NCBI GenBank assembly: GCA_030374765.1
Contig: JARGXX010000001.1
Span: 1,550,001-1,614,000 of the forward strand
Reading direction: 5' to 3'
DNA from: Agarophyton chilense
Lineage: Eukaryota > Rhodophyta > Florideophyceae > Gracilariales > Gracilariaceae
Length of the DNA: 64,000 bases
Within the stretch, counting starts at the first letter, position 1. Each line of letters starts with the position of its first letter. The translations under genes were made by a program, and so were the position numbers. Below the pieces are notes generated by a model, which was not told where the DNA came from, searched no databases, and was given only the letters and a program-made list of their open reading frames with translations. Positions 56,690 to 64,000 of this stretch are shown piece after piece.

Positions 56690-59370
56690 TCCTAATTCTA
56701 GTTTTGTTGGACATACCGTTCCCACTTCTTCTCCTTCTTCTTTCATTGCCTTCTCCACTCCGCTCCCAATCATTCTCTGCAACCGGGTAAAGTACGACTC
56801 TTCCGGTTTGCAGGCTCCAACGTAGCAATCCAGCACAGCACCGAGACGTGTCGTCAAGTTGTCCACAAAGAAGTCATCTTTTACTGCAAGGTAGATCTTT
56901 TTAGATGAAGGCATCCGAATTCTGACAGTCACATTTCTCTCCTACTTTCCTGCCACCCTCCTGCCACCCTCCTGTAAGAGACCCACAGTGCTCAAAGTCT
57001 ACATCATTCCTCTCCCTCACTACGTCCGAAGCCACCTCGAAAATCCACTCCACTGCAAGCGGTGAATACTTACCGTATAAGGTAGAAAACAACAATTGTC
57101 TCTACCCCCGCCTCCAACCTCCCTGTCCATCGCCATCAGCACGCAAGCATTCCACGCATCCAGTCTTGCAAGATGCATCACTGTCCCATCCACGAACTTA
57201 ATCTCCCCATCCTTTTCCATCCTAGCATCGTAGTCCATACACTCCTCCAGCACTTCCACCGCCACTCCATTACGAATCCCCCTCATCAAATCTTCTAAAC
57301 CTCGGAAGAGCCCTAGACCCCAAATACATCAGATCTTCAATCCGGCACATGTGCCATACCGATAGCCTCATCGTCTCATACTCATCCCCCACCCAAAATG
57401 TCCCTCAAGCCTCTTCTAACTGCTTCTTCAACTCCATTCCTAGCTCCGTGCCCTCCAGTAACTTCACACGCCTGGCCATCAAGTCATACGTGGTATTCCA
57501 CTGAAGACTGTAGAGGTCTCGGTGAAGTAGGCATCCCCAGAAATAACCGCGAAGAGCGGGTGTCGCTTTTCGAGCGACAGTTATTATATAAGAAGAGTGT
57601 GCGGAAAGCATCCAGGTATGCCTGCACACTGGGAGAAATACGTGTATCCACTAGGCAGATCTCCAGATGCGGCGGTACGTAAGGCACAGGAGATCTGCTC
57701 GATACCCCTTTTGACAACACAAAGAACCAGGTTATAGTAGAGAAAACAACACACACACACACACAGAAAGCTGTAGAAAAGGGGCGGTACACGCGCAACA
57801 GTAGAGGGTATCTTCGGAACAAGAGCTATAGCTCAGAACGCTTAAGAACTGATACTATAGATGCCCCTTTATGGTAAACCACTTCAGGATTTCTAGGACT
57901 CACCGAGATGGTGTTTAGGTTTGTTGGTGGTTGTTGGTTGGCCTTCGCCGTTCCCAATTGAATTTCTTTTGTTCCAATACTTCCATGAAGTAATTCTTCT
58001 CATAACTTCTCGTAATCGAGTATAGCCCAAGCAATAGCTTATGAATGCCGTATCGCGTCTTCGTAGTATTTCGATCGGTCGAAGTCAGGTGCATCCAGAA
58101 TGCTACATCATAAACGAGCAGCCGAAACAGTCGGTCACGTGCTCCCCGCTTTTGAACCACTTCTACATCACTAAGCGTCTGTCTCATTTGCTGTCTCAAA
58201 CACATATCCTCTCTCACCTCCTCAACGCACTCCTCTTTCCTCCCCACAGTCGTTATGGACTCCCATCGTTTCTCTTCCGCGTTCGTACACACAAAATACT
58301 TCAGAAACGGATCGCTTCCTCTTGAAATGACGAATTGTACGCTTTCATTTCCGTCACCACCTGAAACGGACAATTCGGTACTATCTCGTTTTGCCCTACC
58401 ACAAACTAACTCCCGTCGTTTTGCTCATCTACCATCTTAATTCGATTCATCCAATTCCTCGCAACCAACTTCGTTTTAAATCAAAGCTCCGATGTCTCCA
58501 GCTTCGCATATTGTAGAATCTTGTCGCTGACATACCGTGCAAATCCATAGAAGCTCTCCTGCACTCGAATGTAATACTTAAGTCACCTCGCCATATCCCC
58601 CGATCGCCACCCTTTCCCTCCTCTTTTCTGAGTTCTCAAAACTTCCCTCAAGGTGTCCACCAACATATTCTGTCCACTCACTTCTCCGCGCAAGCGATCC
58701 ACTTCCATTTGCCTGAACTTCAAACTCCCCATCACACTATAGTAGTCTTTCTTCATCTTCCTTAACTCTCCTTTCAAAACATTCACCTTCGTAACCAAAA
58801 CACTACTCGGTAACATACTCACATTCTCCTTGAAAGCCTCTGCACTCTCCTCTTCGTCCTCTGCAACATATCGTCCCCTTACAGCCTTAACTCGCCCTTT
58901 CTCACCAATAGCAGTCCTTGCCGACATTCCCGGATTTTTCCTCATCCTTTTGACACGCATACCATCTGGGTACGCGATCTACTTTTACCGCCAGCTACCT
59001 CTTCGCTACCAGATCTACGTCCCAAAAACTCTCCCACAACACGTGGCTGATCTTCCTTTTCTTTCACTACAATAGTTTGGCCTTCTAGTCCTCTTGTTTG
59101 CAGTGCTTCTCTCCATCGCGGTGTTTCTCGTCCTGCCGAAGCTTCTTCTCTTGACCCTACTTCTACGGCGGTTCCGTGGCGTGGCGAATAATTTCTCACC
59201 CCACTGGTCTCTCGCCCATCTCTCCACTAAGCGGAATGGGGTCCCATCATGTACAGCGCCTGTTGGACCTGAAAACCGTGCGGCGTCGGCTGAATGCCCG
59301 GTTCCAGCTCCAATACCCTTATCAATATCACCTGTGACCCTTCTTACGATTCCTATAGTACGGTGAGATG
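56690..59370 (-). pseudogene. ORF2 gene of the Plavaka-like element, copy 3, most complete version
   Basis: The minus-strand gene converges on the transposase. The C-terminal part (57290-56690) matches ORF2 of copies 1 and 2 through VDGTVMHLARLDAW and DNLTTRLGAVLDCY. Upstream are WNTTYDLMARRVKLLEG (about 57480), then an in-frame TGA (57405-57407). Further up are SVQAYLDAFRTLFLYNN (about 57590), an intron-like CA/TG-repeat segment near 57750, and a domain with GARDRLFRLLVYDVAFWMHL (about 58130). A coiled coil (58960-58583) and a basic/serine N-terminal region (59199-58960) come first. The order suggests a protein of over 600 residues with at least one intron. Function unknown. Its constant pairing with the transposase points to a role in transposition or DNA binding, which is inference. 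Confidence 0.5.
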
Positions 59371-60186
59371 CCTAATTCTCTCGCTTCGACTCCCCTCTTC
59401 GTAGTACATGCGAAGCCTGTCTCCCTGCCGACTCGTTCGCCGCGCTTCTCGACTTCCTTTCTCGATCTTCTACCTCTTCTGCTATTTTTTTCTCATCAAT
59501 GTAATTAGCCACGACCTGGAGTACAATATTTGCATCTGCACATTTCGTAACAGCCTTACTCCTTTTTTCAATTGTGATTGTATGTCTCCTTACCTTGTTT
59601 ATATCCTCCCCGCGTCTTCAGGATGCCCTACCCTTCCGTTCACGTCCACTTCCACGTCCCCCCGCACAGTACCCTCGCTCATGTATTTTTCTTTCCCGCC
59701 CTGCTTTTCGTTCATCTTCTCAAAGTGCACATTTCGTCTTGGTGTCGCTTTCAACACATTCTAGTTACTCGGCTTCGCGAAACTTCTCCTCATTTACCGT
59801 TTGCTTCGAACAAACTCCCTAGCCGCGAAACCTTGTGTCCCTCACACTCCTCAGCCAGCCTGTCAGTGGCCCGTCTCTACCATCGCTGGCGCAGAAGACA
59901 CGAAAAAAATTAAAGTTTTTGATTATTCGGATATTCAAAACATTGTTTTAGAGCGCCTGCGGGTAGAAATTGCCCCAGCGGTAAGGGCAATTTCGACCCG
60001 CGGTACCGGCAATACAAATTTCAGACCCCCCCGCTTAGAACCTCGTGGTTAATGGTTAACACTACGGGCAATACTACGACCACTCCTTCTGGTGCGGTCT
60101 GCGATTACAAAAATTCACGGCACAGTTTGTCTCTCTCTCCATTTAATTCCCATCTCTTCTTCGCTTCCCCCATGTGCTTCCTTTAC
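59371..60186. other. Noncoding stretch with a strong hairpin
   Basis: No coding sequence is supported. A 17-bp stem (59959-59975 with 59985-60001, one mismatch, 9-nt loop CAGCGGTAA) stands out. A pyrimidine-rich region precedes it. Confidence 0.5.
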
Positions 60187-62590
60187 GATGTCCAACTCAC
60201 CGAAAGATTAGATGCTTCGTTTTTACAAGAACACCAACGCTTTTTTCACACTATGCGATGCGTATGCGCAGGCTCGAATGGAATCCGGACGACCGAGGGA
60301 AGCCAAGTTCCGCCCGATCATCTAGTAAGCCATTGATAATTATGAAACGAAGGAGGTGGAAGGTTTTTGGAGGATGAAGTGCAGTCAAAGAACCTATCCG
60401 AATTTAAACCCGCTTTCTTACTTGACAGTATCGTGCGTATGAAACCGCCAGAGCAGACGTACAGGGCGTGTTCGGAACTGGATAAAACGAATGACGCCAA
60501 AAATCAACGAACCAGAGATTTCTTTATGATGCTCTCCCATTCGGGTCAGAATTCAGCGCTACGATGCTATCTGACAGCATTCTTCTGGGCAAAGATAATG
60601 GTGGTGAAAAGCCAACCCGAGGTTTTCTTCCGGACATCAATTCCTCCTACAAGCTTTTGTGACCTGCTTTATCTTTTCCATCTTCTATACATCTCAAGGG
60701 AGAAGGAAATTGCAAGGACAAAAAGTCGATGGAGTTCTAGCGAAGTTCTAGGGGGGTAAGACGAGCGGTCTTTTTCGATTCTTTTAAGAACTTTGGCCTG
60801 GAAACATGCCAACGAACTGGTTTCCTTGTGGAAAGGACTCCATATGTGTGGGATATCTTTGCTAGGGTGCTGGGGTTCGGTGTTGTGGAGTATATGGTTT
60901 CACCGTGTATAATCTTGGACTATGGTACAATGATGTAGAGGGTCATAGAGAAACGATCGTCTTACTACGCCCATCCGGCTAAAAGCACACGGCTAGAGCT
61001 CGACATAGAGCTTACAACGGAAAAGGCTGGAATGGTTGCAATTTTTGATGATGTGGTTGACGGGAATCTCGAAGACCTTGCAAAGATCTTCCAGGCTGAT
61101 GTCCTGGCCATCCACACGCACGATCAGTTGTACGCACTGAGAGCTATGAATTTCGAACTGTGAGTGACTCTTGTGAAGCTGAAGCCTGATTTAGATCGGA
61201 AGAACATAGATCGTAATCATGTTCGTGACCCCCCGTACCCTGAAAAGTTCGATAGGTTGGTAGAGGGTTTATAGTAGCCCATTTCAACAGGAAATGCGAG
61301 AATTACGCCCCGCGTTGGACACGGGATCTTCGAGGGTAAGTGAAGCACTAAGGGTTGCGGCAAAGTCTATGGAAAATTCTAGCAAGCCTATCAATATGGT
61401 GTCCTCCGACGAAGAGGACTTCGTAGAAGATCGTGATCCTGAAGCTATTCGTATCATGTATGATGCCGAGAAGACTGGCATTCAACCGCCCTACATGCTT
61501 GCGGGTCGCCTACCTCACTAGAATATGAATGATCTTTAGAGAGTGATGAATAACTCCTCCTGTGCCATTTATCATTGTCACCAGAAGAACTTGGAAGTAA
61601 CCCACGAGTTTTTAGGAATAGAAAGCAGTGTCACTCTGGGGGACACACAGCTTGTTTTTACGAACCCTCTTTACAACACACGGCATGCTCAGAACAAACC
61701 GAATAGCAATCATGACCGGTTGTCAGAGAGCGACATGGAGCGGACAGCTGCGACGATAAATGCAGTACTTCGTCCGGGGGGTCAATTCATCATCTTCTGT
61801 GCTGTGGAGCAGTTTTTGAAATGATATAAGATCCTCAATGATTCTGTGAGGAAGGTCTATATGGTCTGTAATCAGAATGAAAGGCATACTTCCGTGAAAA
61901 AGTTGAAACCAATGTTCCCGGTTGAACAAAGACCTCTCATATTCGTTAGTGAACCTGGTGGTCATATGATGATTCACCGAAATTCTACTTTTTTCTCCGT
62001 AATAGAGTACGCTATACAAAGGGTGAAGAGGGGGTTGAGGTGTGCAGAAGAGAAAAGAAAATATTGTTAGAAAATTTCAACTACCTTCCCTCTACAATAG
62101 AGCCCTTCCAAAATGTTATGGACAAGGTTTCCAAGCCGAGAAGAGGAGAGCATTTGTCGTGGAAAGTGAAGAAGGAGAAAGGTTTGATGACGCAGTACAT
62201 ACGCCCGGAACAGAAACCAAGAGATCTTATGAACGAGCTTGTGTCTCGCTTCACTCGTCCCGGAGACACTGTCATCGAATAATTTGCGGGAAGTTCCACG
62301 ACTGCAACGTCTTGCCTGTCACTTCCGAAGCACCGAAAGTTCATTGGATGTGAGCTTGATGCCGCATGCTTCTGGCATGCAAGACAAAATGTGTTGGTGG
62401 AGATGGCCCGTGCGTTAGACCGTGGAGACACGGACATTACCATGGACTAGAGCACCCTACAGGAATCGAGACGGATTGTAGAAACATTTCCTTTGAACGG
62501 AAGACCTACGAAGACTTGGAGGCCCCCGAATGGGTTTCCGCTTTTTCAACGTTTACCTCCACACATCGTCGTGTATTTTCAGAAAGTTTG
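60187..62590 (+). pseudogene. Beta-class DNA amino-methyltransferase-like gene with many in-frame stops
   Basis: The frame, with changes near 60370, 60760, 61290 and 62050, covers over 750 codons. The N-terminal part (60187-61250) is unrecognised. The methyltransferase region has FTNPLYNTRHAQNKPNSNHD (motif IV, NPLY instead of DPPY/NPPY, 61662-61673). Next is LRPGGQFIIFCAVEQF, then PEQKPRDLMNELVSRFTRPGDTVIE. After a TAA (62280-62282) follows motif I FAGSSTTATSCLSLPKHRKF, then IGCELDAACFWHARQNV. Motif IV before motif I is the beta order of N4-cytosine/N6-adenine methylases. Stops lie at 61519, 61537, 61822, 62068, 62280 and 62445, among others. The C-terminus runs into the LTR at 62592. Confidence 0.65.
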
Positions 62591-62591
62591 G

Positions 62592-63066
62592 TGTAGTATT
62601 CTGCACTGTCGGAATACCGATGGAAGATTTTTTTGGCTAAGTATGATGATACTCATAAGTGAGTGCAACAGCTCGGATGAAGTTATGAAGCGGCACCCCG
62701 CAGATAGTCCCTGAGGTGGGGTATGTTACACGTGAGATCTCGGTCTGTCACGGCGCATCCGATTCAACCCTTTGTAGGGAAATACCGGATTGACAACGGC
62801 GCTTATGCTGTAGTGGGTAGCCACGTGGCAACCATTATCCCGTACTGTAGAGGGGTTAATCGGCTAACCAAGTTTAAATTTAGATATTATTATGTGCGGC
62901 GCTCACCCCTGTGCACCGTACTTAAGGCACAGAAGGGAGCGCCGACTCGAAAGTAAAGGAGACGACAAACGGGTTCACAACTCAATTGTTCTTTGTTCAG
63001 GCTTCCTCAACCGGAGATACGGACAATCTACAACAAGTATTTGTCCGTTCAAGAGTACCAACCAAA
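62592..63066 (+). repeat. LTR fragment of the Gypsy C family
   Basis: It starts TGTAGTATTCTGCACTGTCG and matches 5584-5110 in inverted orientation until GAGTACCAACCA. The last part of the LTR (to CTACA) and any internal region are missing, so it is a truncated or recombined solo LTR inserted at the end of the methyltransferase gene. Confidence 0.7.
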
Positions 63067-63069
63067 GAG

Positions 63070-63979
63070 AAGAAACTGGAAAAGGAGTTTAGTGTGGTCA
63101 TCACGGAGTTAGTGCTGGTCGACAAGCACGACATGAAGCTCGTGCAAACCGATTCAGGGGGACAGAGCGCGTCAGCGAAGATTGAGACGACCTATCAAAA
63201 AAACTCCGCACCACGCCTACGGTCTAGGAGGAAGAACATCATTGTGGACGATGAAAACGTTTCAGAGGAAGAGGTTATTATTTTGGGCGAGACACGACGT
63301 ACCGGGAGGAGGACGAGGTCGTCGAAGATAAAGAAGAGAAAGGCCTCTGAAGCTCCAGTAGATTCGGAAGAGTGGGTAACAACTTCAAAGAAGAGGCAGA
63401 CTGGGGCGGGAGCGGCTTCCCTGGGTGTTCTAAACGCCTCAAATGTGATTGAGGTGTTACAGAACATGCCGAAGAAGGGATTGAAGAGCTTGTTGGGGGA
63501 GAAAAAGGTCTTGGAGCTGTCTTTTAGTGACAGGGAAGATGGAAATGGAGAGCCGGAGGGTGTATTTGCGGCGATTAAGTACGGATGGGGAGGGGGGTGC
63601 GTTGAAGGATTGGATGGCGAGCTATGGGGAAGAGGTGGAAGGGGAGTTTTCGGCTATTGGTGAGGTGATTGGGAAGGCTGTGGGAGAAGGAATGCGGCGG
63701 GTTGGGAAGGTGTTTGCGCGAAAAGTAATGGAGGAGGTGAGGGAGCGGGAGCATGATGTGGGGGATCGCGTTACGAAGCAGTTCGGGGGGGTGAGGGGGC
63801 GGAAGCAAAAGTTGGGCGAGCGTCTTGTGAGGGAAATGAGGGCGATGATGGATCGTGATAGTCAGCTGGGAAAACGAGTTATGCGAGAGTTGAAAGTGGT
63901 GAGGGAACGAGGATGGAAACGAGAGCAGCATCTGATGAAGGAGACCATGGAGGTAAGAGAGAGAGTGTGCAAGTTGTAA
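63070..63979 (+). pseudogene. Basic coiled-coil protein, 5' part, one frameshift, runs to window end
   Basis: The first frame (to about 63560) encodes APRLRSRRKNIIVDDENV, RRTGRRTRSSKIKKRKAS and a helix (VIEVLQNMPKKGLKSLL). After a frame change near 63550 the second frame (63527-63979) is a long charged helix with repeats such as LVREMRAMMDRDSQLGKRVM, ending at 63979. The succession basic patch, acidic 'SEEEV', then coiled coil resembles the N-terminal part of the ORF2 gene at 58583-59200, so it may be another ORF2 start. That link is weak. Confidence 0.4.
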
Positions 63980-64000
63980 AATCATGTTTTGCAGCTGCAG

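Noticed and set aside
1..64000. Reassignment of one stop codon as an explanation for the in-frame stops
   Set aside because: All three stop codons appear internally, and clear genes also end in each of them, so a single-codon reassignment cannot account for the pattern.

Overview
The window is nuclear DNA of a eukaryote and is almost entirely transposable elements. Reasons for calling it eukaryotic: nested chromodomain-type Ty3/Gypsy LTR retrotransposons, CMC-superfamily (CACTA/Plavaka-like) transposases, and recognisable remnants of two core eukaryotic genes, the NatB catalytic subunit NAA20 and the 26S proteasome ATPase RPT6. The few introns and dense repeat nesting would fit a red alga such as Chondrus, but that is a guess and nothing in the sequence proves it. 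I see no intact host housekeeping gene, rRNA or standard tRNA.

Layout. (1) 1-3179 and 14185-19648 are two inverted copies of one Plavaka-like TIR transposon. The first is cut by the window edge. Each has a transposase gene, a convergent second gene (ORF2) and two arrays of palindromic modules. (2) Between them, 3180-5584 is the 5' end (LTR, primer site, gag) of a minus-strand Gypsy element, here 'C'. It is followed by a decayed coiled-coil gene (5738-7300), a gene-poor stretch, an ORF2-like remnant, a short dispersed repeat and a SANT-type coiled-coil gene. (3) 20920-55816 is an outer Gypsy element 'A' of about 7 kb of its own sequence. It has been opened twice. A 16.4-kb CMC-type DNA transposon (23402-39808) sits in its gag and carries host gene remnants (RPT6, NAA20, a C2H2 zinc-finger gene and others), a decayed transposase and one intact divergent ORF. 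A second Gypsy element 'B' (44047-55589) sits in its 3' LTR. (4) 55830-59370 is a third, diverged copy of the Plavaka-like transposase/ORF2 pair. (5) 60187-62590 is a decayed beta-class DNA amino-methyltransferase gene, ended by a C-family LTR fragment (62592-63066). (6) 63070-64000 is a lysine/arginine-rich coiled-coil coding fragment that runs off the window.

Three properties recur. First, reading frames stay colinear over long distances but are broken by single in-frame stops: about 40 by hand count against about a dozen frameshifts. This holds even in element B, whose two LTRs are about 99.5% identical. Second, both Gypsy elements A and B carry a long antisense reading frame between the chromodomain and the 3' LTR. 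Third, all three Gypsy families share nearly the same primer-binding site, and each LTR carries an antisense tRNA B-box-like motif. All translations and identities were worked out by eye, so boundaries are good to a few bases only where terminal motifs are named.
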